A DNA stretch of 64,000 nt, taken from NCBI RefSeq assembly GCF_014698935.1, contig NZ_JACVMN010000001.1, forward strand, positions 372,001 through 436,000, read 5' to 3'. The position numbers were made by a program, and so were the translations under genes. Source of the stretch: Flagellimonas sp. S3867. Its GTDB lineage: Bacteria; Bacteroidota; Bacteroidia; Flavobacteriales; Flavobacteriaceae. Under the pieces are notes generated by a model. That model was not told where the DNA came from, made no database searches, and saw only the letters and a program-made list of their open reading frames with translations. Numbering within the stretch: the first letter of the stretch is position 1; each line of letters opens with the position of its first letter. Positions 33,616-43,083 of this stretch are shown in pieces.

Positions 33616-34662
33616 CTAAAGTTCTAGCAGAAATTTCATGGTGTCGATACCATCGGCGTAATCATCCAACTGGGGTTTTTGGGTTTGGCCAAATGCAACT
33701 TCGTTGGCAAACAAGCCATGGGAAACTATACACTGAATGTCTCCTTCTTGAGTAGTCAATTTGTTTTTTAACGCATCCTCTGAATCGTAAAACGAGTAAA
33801 ACACTGAGGCAATGGGGGAAGAAAAACTCTCATCCTCTTTTAAAATTACAAACCCATTATCCAGAATTTTGAATTCGCTCATCAAATAAACCGCTTTGTT
33901 GTAATCGTAATTGTTGGCGTATTTGTTTTGATTGATAATATCTTTATAAGCGAACAATGCATTAAAAAGTTGGTCGAAATCATAGTTTTTAGGAAGGTAG
34001 ATTTTGGAAACATTTCGACACCCCAATCCCCAATACCTAAAAATATCCTCACCCAAAGCAGTTAGTTGTTTTTCTGTTTCGTTCCCAGTAAGAACGGCCA
34101 CTGCATTTCTATTTTTTCGAATAATATTGGGCTTTTTGCCAAAGTAATATTCAAAATAGCGACTGGTATTATTACTTCCTGTTGCAATTACGGCATCAAA
34201 ATGGTCAAACTTTCCTTCGGTAAATTCAATTGCATCCTTTAGTTCAGGTTCTTGATGAACCAAAAAATCTGATAAAAAAGGAAGCAGAACCTTATCATTT
34301 GAAGATGTTTTAGCCAGTACCTTATTGCCCGAAAGTAAAATACAAATGAAGTCATGAAATCCCACCAACGGAATGTTACCAGCCATAATCACACCAATGG
34401 TTTTAGATTGTCTTTTATCCCTTAATGAATAGTTTGAAAGCCATTGATCTAGATTTTCTTCCGTCAACAATGAAGACCAATGTTGTAATGAATGCATTAG
34501 ATTTTCTTGTGTAAACCAGGAATTCTGCTGCTCAGCCCTGGTCAATGCATCATCTAGGGATAAAAATTGCTCCGGGGACCGGGAATTACGATTATCACAA
34601 AATTCCCTTAGATAATTTCCAAGTTTAACAAAAGCTTTCAATCTTCGGTTATCTGCCGTCAT
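33616..34662 (-). CDS. LuxC-type acyl-CoA reductase
   Basis: 348 residues, aldehyde-dehydrogenase-like fold of the LuxC family. GVIMAGNIPLVGFHDFICILLSGN is the NADP-binding start, and the catalytic cysteine lies in WGLGCRNVSKIYLP. Such enzymes reduce acyl-CoA or acyl thioesters to aldehydes. No LuxD/LuxE or luciferase gene is nearby. It is divergent from a ferredoxin gene, a pairing I recall in many Bacteroidetes; the substrate is unknown. The -7 box is at 34704-34711 on the minus strand. Confidence 0.85.
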   Translation of the reverse strand: MTADNRRLKAFVKLGNYLREFCDNRNSRSPEQFLSLDDALTRAEQQNSWFTQENLMHSLQHWSSLLTEENLDQWLSNYSLRDKRQSKTIGVIMAGNIPLVGFHDFICILLSGNKVLAKTSSNDKVLLPFLSDFLVHQEPELKDAIEFTEGKFDHFDAVIATGSNNTSRYFEYYFGKKPNIIRKNRNAVAVLTGNETEKQLTALGEDIFRYWGLGCRNVSKIYLPKNYDFDQLFNALFAYKDIINQNKYANNYDYNKAVYLMSEFKILDNGFVILKEDESFSSPIASVFYSFYDSEDALKNKLTTQEGDIQCIVSHGLFANEVAFGQTQKPQLDDYADGIDTMKFLLEL

Positions 34663-34666
34663 TATA

Positions 34667-34698
34667 TTTGTACACTAATTTGGTAGGGTTTATTTTTG
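34667..34698 (+). promoter_or_regulatory. Candidate promoter for the ferredoxin gene
   Basis: TTTG at 34667-34670 and TATTTTTG at 34691-34698 are 20 bp apart, a good Bacteroidetes -33/-7 pair. Transcription would start near 34705, giving a leader of about 48 nt. Confidence 0.65.
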
Positions 34699-34703
34699 TC
34701 CCC

Positions 34704-34711
34704 CAAAAGTA
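34704..34711 (-). promoter_or_regulatory. Candidate -7 box for the acyl-CoA reductase gene
   Basis: TACTTTTG on the minus strand matches the consensus. Transcription would start near 34697, 35 nt before the ATG at 34662. It overlaps the start region of the opposite promoter, so the two may interfere. Confidence 0.55.
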
Positions 34712-34752
34712 AGCATGCTGAACTGATTTCAGTATAAAGGAAAAGGAAAATT

Positions 34753-35106
34753 ATGGCAATTATCATAACAGACGAATGCATCAACTGTGGAGCTTGCGAG
34801 CCAGAGTGCCCAAACACCGCAATTTATGAAGGTGCTGATGAATGGCGATATAGTGATGGAACTTCTTTGGCAGGAGATGTTGTGCTTCCCGATGGCAAAG
34901 CTGTGAACGCTGATGAGGTACAAGAGCCCGTGAGCGATGAAATCTATTATATAGCCCCTGACAAGTGCACCGAATGCATGGGTTTCCATGAAGAACCACA
35001 ATGCGCAGCTGTATGCCCGGTGGATTGCTGTATACCTGATGAAGACAGGGAAGAGTCTGAAGAGGTGCTTCTGGGAAAACAAAAATTTATGCACCCCGAT
35101 GGTTAA
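34753..35106 (+). CDS. 2[4Fe-4S] ferredoxin
   Basis: 117 residues. The first cluster motif is [12 protein letters not shown] and the second [22 protein letters not shown], the YfhL/FdxA-like form with an extended second motif. A 45-residue acidic insert lies between the two. It is a cytoplasmic electron carrier. The divergent LuxC-type reductase suggests a redox link, but this is from position only. The start ATG at 34753 lies behind a clear promoter. Confidence 0.92.
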   Translation: MAIIITDECINCGACEPECPNTAIYEGADEWRYSDGTSLAGDVVLPDGKAVNADEVQEPVSDEIYYIAPDKCTECMGFHEEPQCAAVCPVDCCIPDEDREESEEVLLGKQKFMHPDG

Positions 35107-35109
35107 TTG

Positions 35110-35886
35110 CTAAAGCATTTTAGCTGCTATTTCCTTGAATAATTTTGCACAGACCATTGCAGTCATATCATTGATGTCCTTAGTTGGGTTGTATTCAACG
35201 ATATCTGCGCCCACAAGCGGAGCTTCAATTTTCTGTATGATGTGGATTACTTGCCGGGTGCTTAACCCACCGGGTTCATGGTGCGAAACTCCTGGAGCGT
35301 ATGCAGGGTCCAGAGCATCCATATCCAAAGAGAGGTATACTGGATTTTTAAATGCAGGCATTTGAAAGGAATGAAAATCCTTCATCTCATTGATTTTTAC
35401 TCCAAACTTTTTGGCATTGACTCTCTGGGTATCGTTCAAGGTGCGGATACCTACTTGATATAAATTTTCGGCCAGCCCATTTTTCATGATGTTGTAAAAA
35501 GGGCAGGCATGTGAATATGGGTCGCCTTCAAAACTTTCATACAAATCGCCGTGCGCATCAATATGTAGAATATCTAACTGCCCGTGAATTGAGTGAAATG
35601 CCTGGATAATGGGAAAAGTAACGGAGTGATCACCACCGAACGTTATCATAGGGCTTCCGATTTCCAAATGTTTTGCAGTGGTTTCTGCAATATCAAAATA
35701 ATCCTTGATGTTGTAATCACCTGTATCCTTAAATAAATCGGATACTATATTATTACCGTCCTCAGCATAATAATTAGCAGAATTACTGTGATATGCCTTT
35801 CGAATCAGAGGTGGAGCTAGGCTCGGACCTCTTAAAAAAGAGGATTTATTATCATATAAGATTCCTTGAATTGTAATTTTACCCAT
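35110..35886 (-). CDS. Agmatinase/arginase-family ureohydrolase
   Basis: 258 residues. The binuclear manganese ligands are present in GGDHSVTFPI, HIDAHGDLYE (DAHxD) and SLDMDALDPAYAPG (DxDxxDP). The length and PGVSHHEPGGLSTRQV fit the agmatinase subfamily, which releases urea from agmatine to give putrescine. No arginine decarboxylase is adjacent, so another guanidino substrate is possible. It converges tail-to-tail on the ferredoxin gene with a 3-bp gap. Confidence 0.85.
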   Translation of the reverse strand: MGKITIQGILYDNKSSFLRGPSLAPPLIRKAYHSNSANYYAEDGNNIVSDLFKDTGDYNIKDYFDIAETTAKHLEIGSPMITFGGDHSVTFPIIQAFHSIHGQLDILHIDAHGDLYESFEGDPYSHACPFYNIMKNGLAENLYQVGIRTLNDTQRVNAKKFGVKINEMKDFHSFQMPAFKNPVYLSLDMDALDPAYAPGVSHHEPGGLSTRQVIHIIQKIEAPLVGADIVEYNPTKDINDMTAMVCAKLFKEIAAKML

Positions 35887-35966
35887 AGTCCAAAGTTAAA
35901 AATTGAAAAGAGAAGACTAAACATTAATTCTAACTTCAGCAAAGACCGTATCCTGGCATTTCTTGT

Positions 35967-35974
35967 TACTTTTG
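35967..35974 (+). promoter_or_regulatory. Candidate -7 box for a small membrane protein gene
   Basis: TACTTTTG matches TAnnTTTG. Transcription would start near 35981, 16 nt before the ATG at 35997. The presence of a proper promoter is one reason to accept the small gene. Confidence 0.55.
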
Positions 35975-35996
35975 CGTGATCTTGGAAAATGAATCA

Positions 35997-36125
35997 ATGG
36001 AAGAAAAGGAAAAGGAATATAGTGGATTCTGGAAGAATGCAGGTTGTATTCTCTCTGTGATTGCCATCTTTGGAATCCTAGCAGTGATTGTTATAGCTGT
36101 TTATATGTTTGCAAAAGGTTTTTAG
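35997..36125 (+). CDS. Small single-pass membrane protein (42 aa)
   Basis: A 42-codon frame starting MEEKEKEYSGFWKNAG. A charged head is followed by one hydrophobic helix (about residues 17-39, CILSVIAIFGILAVIVIAVY) and the end FAKGF. An overlapping out-of-frame ATG at 35989 gives only 23 unpatterned residues. It has its own -7 box and sits in the gap between the agmatinase-type and ychF genes. Function is unknown. It may be a membrane-complex accessory, as for many tiny single-helix proteins. Confidence 0.6.
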   Translation: MEEKEKEYSGFWKNAGCILSVIAIFGILAVIVIAVYMFAKGF

Positions 36126-36162
36126 TCCCACAAAACATGGTTTTCCATACAAAACTTCGGCT

Positions 36163-36170
36163 TATATTTG
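36163..36170 (+). promoter_or_regulatory. Candidate -7 box for ychF
   Basis: TATATTTG matches the consensus. Transcription would start near 36177, leaving a leader of about 97 nt that contains the inverted repeat at 36201-36252. Confidence 0.55.
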
Positions 36171-36180
36171 CAGCCTTAAA

Positions 36181-36252
36181 TCAATGAACAATCGTCAATG
36201 TTTAGTAGACAGAAATCAACAACTATAGATTTGAATTCTGACTACTGAAATC
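36181..36252. repeat. Degenerate inverted repeat in the ychF leader
   Basis: TTTAGTAGACAGAAAT (36201-36216) and ATTCTGACTACTGAAATC (36235-36252) are imperfect inverted copies. They are preceded by CAATGAACAATCGTCAATG, of the same word type as the repeat at 10741-10811. I recall this kind of AATTGTC/CTGACT repeat between Bacteroidetes genes. Confidence 0.4.
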
Positions 36253-36273
36253 TGATAGTAAAATATCTTTTTA

Positions 36274-37368
36274 ATGAAAGCTGGTATTGTAGGATTACCC
36301 AACGTGGGAAAATCAACCCTTTTTAACTGCCTGTCCAACGCGAAGGCTCAAAGCGCCAATTTCCCATTCTGTACCATTGAACCCAATATTGGGGTAGTTA
36401 ATGTTCCGGACCAAAGGTTGGAGAAATTGGAAGAATTGGTAGACCCGGAACGAGTTATTCCAGCTACCGTTGAAATCGTTGATATTGCCGGCTTGGTCAA
36501 AGGTGCAAGTAAAGGAGAGGGACTTGGCAACCAGTTTTTGGGAAATATTCGAGAAACAGATGCAATTCTTCATGTATTACGCTGCTTTGACAATGATAAC
36601 ATTGTGCATGTTGATGGTTCTATAGATCCTATAAGAGATAAGGAAACCATTGATATGGAACTCCAGTTAAAAGATTTGGAAAGCGTTGAAAAGAAGTTGG
36701 ACAAGGTAAAACGTGCAGCAAAAACAGGAAACAAAGAAGCTCAAAAGGAAGCGGCGATTTTAGCACTACTGAAGGAAGGTCTCGAAGCGGGAACATCCGT
36801 ACGTGCGATTGATGTGAGTGAAGATGGACGAACGGAATTTGTAAAACCCTTGCAGTTGATCACGGATAAACCCGTAATGTATGTGTGCAATGTGGATGAA
36901 GGAGCTGCAACAGAGGGGAATGCCTATGTTGAAAAAGTAAAAGAAGCCGTGGCCAATGAAAATGCAGAAGTTATTTTTCTTGCCGTGGGAACCGAAGCGG
37001 ATATCACAGAACTGGAAACCTACGAAGAGCGCCAAATGTTCTTGGAAGACGTAGGTCTTTCCGAACCAGGATCGGCTAAACTGATTCGTGGGGCCTATAC
37101 TTTATTGGATTTGGAAACTTATTTTACCGCAGGTGTAAAAGAAGTTAGGGCTTGGACCATACCCGTTGGTGCAACCGCTCCACAAGCAGCAGGTGTTATC
37201 CATACCGATTTTGAAAAAGGATTTATTCGTGCAGAAGTTATTTCCTATACTGATTATGTGCACTATGGTACCGAAGCCAAAGTCAAAGAAGCCGGGAAAA
37301 TGCGTGTGGAAGGAAAAGAGTATATTGTTAAGGATGGAGATGTAATGCATTTTCGTTTCAACGTATAA
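36274..37368 (+). CDS. ychF: Redox-regulated ATPase YchF (OLA1 family)
   Basis: 364 residues, Obg-related P-loop protein that binds ribosomes and prefers ATP. G1 is GLPNVGKSTLFN, the G2 region FPFCTIEPNIG, G3 DIAGLVKGASKGEGLGN, and the C-terminal TGS domain runs from about 278 to the end (ending KDGDVMHFRFNV). Length and order match the family. The start is ATG at 36274. It is probably monocistronic, with a 183-bp gap before parE. Confidence 0.96.
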   Translation: MKAGIVGLPNVGKSTLFNCLSNAKAQSANFPFCTIEPNIGVVNVPDQRLEKLEELVDPERVIPATVEIVDIAGLVKGASKGEGLGNQFLGNIRETDAILHVLRCFDNDNIVHVDGSIDPIRDKETIDMELQLKDLESVEKKLDKVKRAAKTGNKEAQKEAAILALLKEGLEAGTSVRAIDVSEDGRTEFVKPLQLITDKPVMYVCNVDEGAATEGNAYVEKVKEAVANENAEVIFLAVGTEADITELETYEERQMFLEDVGLSEPGSAKLIRGAYTLLDLETYFTAGVKEVRAWTIPVGATAPQAAGVIHTDFEKGFIRAEVISYTDYVHYGTEAKVKEAGKMRVEGKEYIVKDGDVMHFRFNV

Positions 37369-37551
37369 GTTTTGTATATACGGTATGGTACGAATTGGGC
37401 CAATTCCCTAAAACTAATTCTTGCCGAACACCAAATATGCATTTGTTTTACCGAATATAGGTATATCAACAGCATTTGTTGATTACTTTCTATTGCCCAC
37501 ACTTTTATTTTTATAGCTAAATTTTATATTAGCGAGGATTAACCCTAACTA

Positions 37552-39402
37552 ATGTCACAAACCCAGTATACAGAGGAAAATATTCGGTCGTTGGATTGGA
37601 AGGAGCATATTCGCATGCGTCCTGGAATGTATATTGGTAAACTTGGTGATGGCTCTTCGGCCGATGATGGTATTTATATTCTCCTTAAGGAGGTCATCGA
37701 TAACTGTATTGATGAGTTTGTGATGGGTGCCGGTAAAACTATCGACATTAATATCCGGGAAAATGTTGTCAATGTAAGGGACTATGGTCGTGGCATTCCC
37801 TTGGGAAAAGTGGTTGATGTAGTATCTAAAATGAACACCGGTGGAAAATATGATACCCGAGCATTTAAGAAATCTGTTGGATTAAATGGGGTAGGTACTA
37901 AAGCCGTCAACGCACTATCTAATTTTTTTAAGGTTGAGTCCATTAGAGATGGCAAAATAAAAGCCGCTGAATTTAAAGCCGGTAATCTGGTGAATGAAGA
38001 ATTGGAAGATTCTTCAAAACGAAGGGGCACCAAAGTAAGCTTTGTTCCGGATGAATCCATTTTTAAAAAATACAAGTATAGAAACGAGTATGTAGAACGC
38101 ATGCTCAAAAACTATGTGTACCTGAATCCAGGACTTACTATTGTTTTCAATGGCGAAAAATTCTTTTCAGAGAATGGCTTAAAGGATTTGTTAGAGGATA
38201 ACAATAACCAGGAAGATTTCCTTTATCCCATAATTCACCTAAAAGGAGACGATATTGAAGTAGCCATTACACATAGTAGAACACAGTATAGCGAAGAATA
38301 TCATTCCTTCGTAAACGGACAGCATACAACGCAAGGTGGAACCCATCAGGCAGCATTTCGGGAGGCAATTGTAAAGACCATCAGGGATTTTTACGGCAAA
38401 AACTACGATGCTTCCGATATTCGAAAATCTATTATCTCTGCAGTTTCCATAAAGGTGATGGAGCCGGTTTTCGAAAGTCAGACAAAAACCAAGCTAGGTT
38501 CGACCGATATGGGAGGGAAACTGCCCACAGTGCGCACCTACATCAACGATTTTGTTGGAAAGTATCTTGATAATTATTTACATAAGAACCAAACCACGGC
38601 TGAAGCCATTCAGCGAAAAATTGTACAAGCAGAAAAAGAACGCAAAGAGCTTTCCGGTATTCGAAAACTGGCTCGAGACCGAGCCAAAAAAGCAAGTCTG
38701 CACAATAAAAAACTTCGTGATTGCCGTGTTCATCTTCAAGACATGAAGAAGGACAGAAGATTGGAGTCCACATTATTTATAACAGAGGGGGATTCAGCTT
38801 CAGGGTCAATCACCAAATCAAGGGATGTGAATACCCAAGCTGTTTTTAGTTTACGGGGAAAACCTTTGAACTCCTACGGGATGTCCAAGAAAATCGTTTA
38901 TGAGAACGAAGAATTCAACTTGCTTCAAGCGGCATTGAATATTGAGGAGTCCATGGAAGACCTCCGATACAATAATATTGTTATCGCGACGGATGCCGAT
39001 GTAGATGGAATGCATATAAGATTACTATTGATTACATTCTTTCTTCAATTTTTTCCGGAATTGATCAAGGAAAACCATCTGTACATTCTTCAAACACCTC
39101 TTTTTAGAGTGCGAAACAAAAAGGAAACTATTTATTGTTATAGTGAGGAGGAAAGAAGAAATGCAATTCAAAAACTGACCGGCAAACCAGAAATTACCCG
39201 ATTTAAGGGATTGGGTGAGATTTCCCCAGATGAATTCCAACATTTTATTGGAGATGATATCCGTTTGGAGCCAGTGATGTTGGACAAAGCCATGAGTATT
39301 GATAACTTATTGAAATTCTATATGGGCAAGAATACCCCGGATCGTCAGGAATTCATCATAAAAAACCTTAAAGTAGAACTTGATTTAATAGAAGAAAAAT
39401 AA
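37552..39402 (+). CDS. parE: DNA topoisomerase IV subunit B
   Basis: 616 residues. The GHKL ATPase is marked by [11 protein letters not shown] and GRGIPLG; the transducer follows; the TOPRIM motifs are [10 protein letters not shown] near residue 411 and DADVDGMHI near 481. The short length and the parC partner 30 nt downstream identify topoisomerase IV rather than gyrase, although ParE and GyrB are close. The enzyme decatenates replicated chromosomes. Confidence 0.93.
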   Translation: MSQTQYTEENIRSLDWKEHIRMRPGMYIGKLGDGSSADDGIYILLKEVIDNCIDEFVMGAGKTIDINIRENVVNVRDYGRGIPLGKVVDVVSKMNTGGKYDTRAFKKSVGLNGVGTKAVNALSNFFKVESIRDGKIKAAEFKAGNLVNEELEDSSKRRGTKVSFVPDESIFKKYKYRNEYVERMLKNYVYLNPGLTIVFNGEKFFSENGLKDLLEDNNNQEDFLYPIIHLKGDDIEVAITHSRTQYSEEYHSFVNGQHTTQGGTHQAAFREAIVKTIRDFYGKNYDASDIRKSIISAVSIKVMEPVFESQTKTKLGSTDMGGKLPTVRTYINDFVGKYLDNYLHKNQTTAEAIQRKIVQAEKERKELSGIRKLARDRAKKASLHNKKLRDCRVHLQDMKKDRRLESTLFITEGDSASGSITKSRDVNTQAVFSLRGKPLNSYGMSKKIVYENEEFNLLQAALNIEESMEDLRYNNIVIATDADVDGMHIRLLLITFFLQFFPELIKENHLYILQTPLFRVRNKKETIYCYSEEERRNAIQKLTGKPEITRFKGLGEISPDEFQHFIGDDIRLEPVMLDKAMSIDNLLKFYMGKNTPDRQEFIIKNLKVELDLIEEK

Positions 39403-39432
39403 CTATAAACCAATAAAATGCATTCCTTCTAA

Positions 39433-42060
39433 ATGGAAGAGAACGAAGAACTGAATGATGAAGGTTTAGAGAACCAAGACAATTCCCAAGATACACTTAC
39501 CCGGGTAACCGGCATGTACAAGGATTGGTTTTTGGACTATGCTTCCTATGTGATTTTAGAACGTGCAGTTCCTGCCATCGAAGATGGCTTCAAGCCTGTG
39601 CAACGCAGGATTATGCATGCGTTGAAGGAATTGGACGACGGACGATACAATAAAGTGGCCAATGTTGTTGGGCATACTATGCAATACCATCCTCACGGTG
39701 ATGCCAGTATTGCGGATGCAATGGTGCAGATTGGGCAAAAAGATTTACTTATTGATACCCAAGGAAACTGGGGTAACATTCTTACAGGTGACGGCGCCGC
39801 CGCTTCCCGATATATTGAAGCCAGACTTTCAAAATTTGGTCTTGAGGTAGTTTATAGCCCAAAAATCACAGAATGGCAGCTGTCCTATGATGGACGTAAA
39901 AAAGAACCGGTAAATCTTCCGGTAAAATTCCCTTTACTGCTTGCTCAAGGAGCTGAGGGTATAGCGGTTGGATTGTCAACTAAGATTTTACCGCACAATT
40001 TTAACGAATTGATAGATGCTTCCATAAAGCATTTACGTGGACAGGGGTTTAAGTTATTTCCCGATTTTCCTACAGCAGGAATTATTGATGTTACCAACTA
40101 TAATGAGGGTTTACGTGGCGGCAAAATTCGAGTTCGCGCCAAGATATCGACCTTCGACAAAAACACCTTGGTCATCAAGGAAATACCCTATGGAACCAAC
40201 ACTTCATCCCTTATCGATTCCATTTTAAAGGCCAACGATAAAGGTAAGATCAAGGTCAAAAGGATTGAAGATAATACTGCGGCAGAAGTGGAGATATTGG
40301 TTCACTTGCCCAGTGGTATTTCTCCGGATAAAACCATCGATGCGCTTTACGCCTTCACCGCTTGCGAATCTTCCATATCGCCTTTGGGCTGTATCATAGA
40401 GGACAACAAACCGTTGTTTATCGGAGTTCGTGAAATGTTGGAGCGTTCTACTGATTATACCGTTGAATTATTAAAAGCAGAGCTTGAAATTCAGCTCGGT
40501 GAATTGGAGGAACAATGGCATTTTGCCTCTTTGGAGCGTATTTTTATCGAAAACAGAATCTATCGCGATATTGAAGAAGAGGAGACCTGGGAGGGGGTCA
40601 TAGCGGCAATTGACAAAGGTTTGAAGCCTCATACAAAAAATCTGAAAAGAGCCGTGACCGAAGAAGATATTGTTCGGTTGACCGAAATCCGGATCAAAAG
40701 AATTTCCAAATTCGATTTAGAGAAAGCCCAACAGTTAATTGAGGGCTTAGAGGAAAAAATTGCACAGACCAAACATCATTTGGAGCACTTGGTGGATTAT
40801 GCCATCGATTATTTCAAGGAACTCAAAAAGAAGTATGGAAAAGGTCGAGAACGAAAATCGGAAATAAAAATATTCGATGATATCGAGGCTACGAAAGTAG
40901 TAATTCGAAATACCAAACTGTATGTTAATCGTGAGGAAGGGTTTATTGGAACTTCCTTAAGAAAAGATGAATATGTCACCGATTGTAGTGATATAGACAA
41001 CATTATTGTCTTTACCAAAAAAGGGGAGATGATGGTGACAAAAGTGGATTCCAAAACATTTATTGGCAAAAACATCATCCATGTTAGTGTCTTTAAAAAG
41101 AAGGATAATCGCACCACCTATAATATGATCTATAAAGATGGGAGGGGAGGTCCTAGCTATATAAAAAGATTCAACGTAACCGGGGTAACCCGCGATAAAA
41201 TGTACGAGTTGGCCGGAGGGAAACCGTCAGCGGAGGTGCTTTATTTTTCAGCAAATCCAAATGGAGAGGCCGAGGTAATAACCGTTATGCTGCGTCAATC
41301 TGGTAGTATCAAAAAGTTGAAATGGGATCTTGATTTTGCCGATTTAATAATAAAAGGTAGGGCTTCCAAAGGAAATTTGGTCACCAAATATGCAGTCAAA
41401 CGAATTGAACTCAAGGAAAAAGGAGTTTCAACACTAAAACCCAGAAAAATCTGGTTCGATGATATTGTAAGTCGATTAAATGTTGACGGAAGGGGAGAAC
41501 TCTTGGGTGACTTTAAAGGGGATGACCTTTTATTGATTATGGATCAGAAGGGAAAAGTAAAAACAATTCCGCCAGATTTGTTGACTCGCTTTAATGACGA
41601 TATGATCGTGTTAGAAAAATGGAATCCTAAAAAACCAATTTCTGTTGTCCATTATGAAGGCGAAAAAGAACGCTATTATATAAAGCGCTTTTTGATAGAA
41701 AACGCGAACAGGGAGGAATTGGTGATTTCGGAACACCCTAAGTCACATCTCGAACTGGCTTCTACAGATTGGAGGCCAATGATTGAAATTGAGTTTTCAA
41801 AACCTAGGGGAAAGGATGCCAAGCCAAGCCAACAGGTGGATATTGAGAATTTCATATCAGTAAAAGGTATAAAAGCCGTAGGAAATCAGCTAACCTCAGA
41901 AAAAGTCAAGAATATTAACACATTACCCTCATTACCTTTTGAAGAGCCGAAAGAGCCCATTCCAGAAGAGATGGAGGTGATAGATGAGGAAAGCGTGGAC
42001 TTTTCGAGCGAAAATATGGATTCGAAAGATGATAGTTCAGAACAAACTACTTTGTTTTAA
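39433..42060 (+). CDS. parC: DNA topoisomerase IV subunit A
   Basis: 875 residues. The DNA-cleaving tyrosine is Tyr127 in GAAASRYIEARLS. The N-terminal winged-helix region has YHPHGDASIADAMV. The C-terminal beta-pinwheel spans about 500-840, and there is no GyrA box, so this is ParC. The residue equivalent to the quinolone-determining Ser83/Ser80 is Ala91, and the Asp87/Glu84 position is Asp95. The last 60 residues are acidic and low in complexity. Probably co-transcribed with parE. Confidence 0.93.
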   Translation: MEENEELNDEGLENQDNSQDTLTRVTGMYKDWFLDYASYVILERAVPAIEDGFKPVQRRIMHALKELDDGRYNKVANVVGHTMQYHPHGDASIADAMVQIGQKDLLIDTQGNWGNILTGDGAAASRYIEARLSKFGLEVVYSPKITEWQLSYDGRKKEPVNLPVKFPLLLAQGAEGIAVGLSTKILPHNFNELIDASIKHLRGQGFKLFPDFPTAGIIDVTNYNEGLRGGKIRVRAKISTFDKNTLVIKEIPYGTNTSSLIDSILKANDKGKIKVKRIEDNTAAEVEILVHLPSGISPDKTIDALYAFTACESSISPLGCIIEDNKPLFIGVREMLERSTDYTVELLKAELEIQLGELEEQWHFASLERIFIENRIYRDIEEEETWEGVIAAIDKGLKPHTKNLKRAVTEEDIVRLTEIRIKRISKFDLEKAQQLIEGLEEKIAQTKHHLEHLVDYAIDYFKELKKKYGKGRERKSEIKIFDDIEATKVVIRNTKLYVNREEGFIGTSLRKDEYVTDCSDIDNIIVFTKKGEMMVTKVDSKTFIGKNIIHVSVFKKKDNRTTYNMIYKDGRGGPSYIKRFNVTGVTRDKMYELAGGKPSAEVLYFSANPNGEAEVITVMLRQSGSIKKLKWDLDFADLIIKGRASKGNLVTKYAVKRIELKEKGVSTLKPRKIWFDDIVSRLNVDGRGELLGDFKGDDLLLIMDQKGKVKTIPPDLLTRFNDDMIVLEKWNPKKPISVVHYEGEKERYYIKRFLIENANREELVISEHPKSHLELASTDWRPMIEIEFSKPRGKDAKPSQQVDIENFISVKGIKAVGNQLTSEKVKNINTLPSLPFEEPKEPIPEEMEVIDEESVDFSSENMDSKDDSSEQTTLF

Positions 42061-42126
42061 TGCATTATTCTACCTATTTTGCCGACCAAGTTGTACACAC
42101 CTAACCCAAAAGCATAAATTTTTTAT

Positions 42127-43083
42127 ATGGATCTCACCAACCCGTTAGTCTACGGCGTACCTGTTTTTATTGCCTTTATTTTATTTGAACTCACATACAG
42201 TAAAACGCATGGTGATGATCATTTGTACAATTGGAAAGATTTAGCGGCCAGTGGTTTTATGGGTGTTGGGTCTGCCCTATTGGGACCATTATTTAAAGTA
42301 ATATTCGCGATAGTGCTTTTTGAATCCGTATACGAATTGTGCAATCCAATTGTAAACGATGTTAGACAAAATGTCCTTGGGTACAAATCTTTTGGTTATG
42401 CATGGTATATTTGGCTGCTTTGTCAACTAGCAGATGATTTTACCTATTATTGGTTTCACAGAGCCAACCATGAGATACGAATTTTATGGGCAGCGCATAT
42501 TGTACATCACTCGTCGGATAACTACAATTTAGGAACAGCAGTGCGCAACGGATGGTTTACCATTCTGTACAAGCCACTTTTTTATATGTGGATGCCGGCC
42601 ATCGGTTTTCCGCCGGAAATGGTTGTGGTCTGTTTGGGAATCGAAGCACTGTGGCAATTTCAACTGCACTCCGTTTATGTGCCTAAGATGGGGTTTATTG
42701 AAAAAATATTCAATACCCATACCATGCACCAAGTACACCATGCCCAGAATGTGGAATATTTGGATAAAAACCATGGGGGATTCTTAAATATTTTTGATAA
42801 AATGTTTGGAACTTGGAAAGAACTGGATGATGATATTGATGTGAAATATGGGGTAATTCATGCCCCAGAGTCATACAATCCAGTTGTGATCCTCACTCAT
42901 GAGTTTAAGGATATTTGGAATGACATGAAGAAATCGAAAAAGCTTTCCCACAAATTCATGTATGTTTTCGGCCCACCGGGGTGGAGCCATGACGGAAGTA
43001 CTTTAACTGTAAAACAGCAGCAAAAACTTCAGAAAAAGCACGAAAAGCTACACCCAAAATTGGCGTATCAACGGCCCAATTAA
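42127..43083 (+). CDS. Sterol desaturase/fatty acid hydroxylase family membrane protein
   Basis: 318 residues with four or five hydrophobic helices. The diiron histidine clusters are complete: HRANH, HIVHH and HTMHQVHH. The family adds hydroxyl groups or double bonds to lipids at the membrane, using oxygen. The C-terminal KQQQKLQKKHEKLHPK is basic and probably cytoplasmic. The substrate is unknown. Its TAA abuts the TTA of the convergent TerC gene stop with no gap and no terminator. Confidence 0.9.
   Translation: MDLTNPLVYGVPVFIAFILFELTYSKTHGDDHLYNWKDLAASGFMGVGSALLGPLFKVIFAIVLFESVYELCNPIVNDVRQNVLGYKSFGYAWYIWLLCQLADDFTYYWFHRANHEIRILWAAHIVHHSSDNYNLGTAVRNGWFTILYKPLFYMWMPAIGFPPEMVVVCLGIEALWQFQLHSVYVPKMGFIEKIFNTHTMHQVHHAQNVEYLDKNHGGFLNIFDKMFGTWKELDDDIDVKYGVIHAPESYNPVVILTHEFKDIWNDMKKSKKLSHKFMYVFGPPGWSHDGSTLTVKQQQKLQKKHEKLHPKLAYQRPN

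Noticed and set aside
35989..36060. Alternative 23-codon frame overlapping the small membrane protein
   Set aside because: Basic, patternless peptide; the overlapping 42-codon frame has a clear helix layout and a better-placed start.
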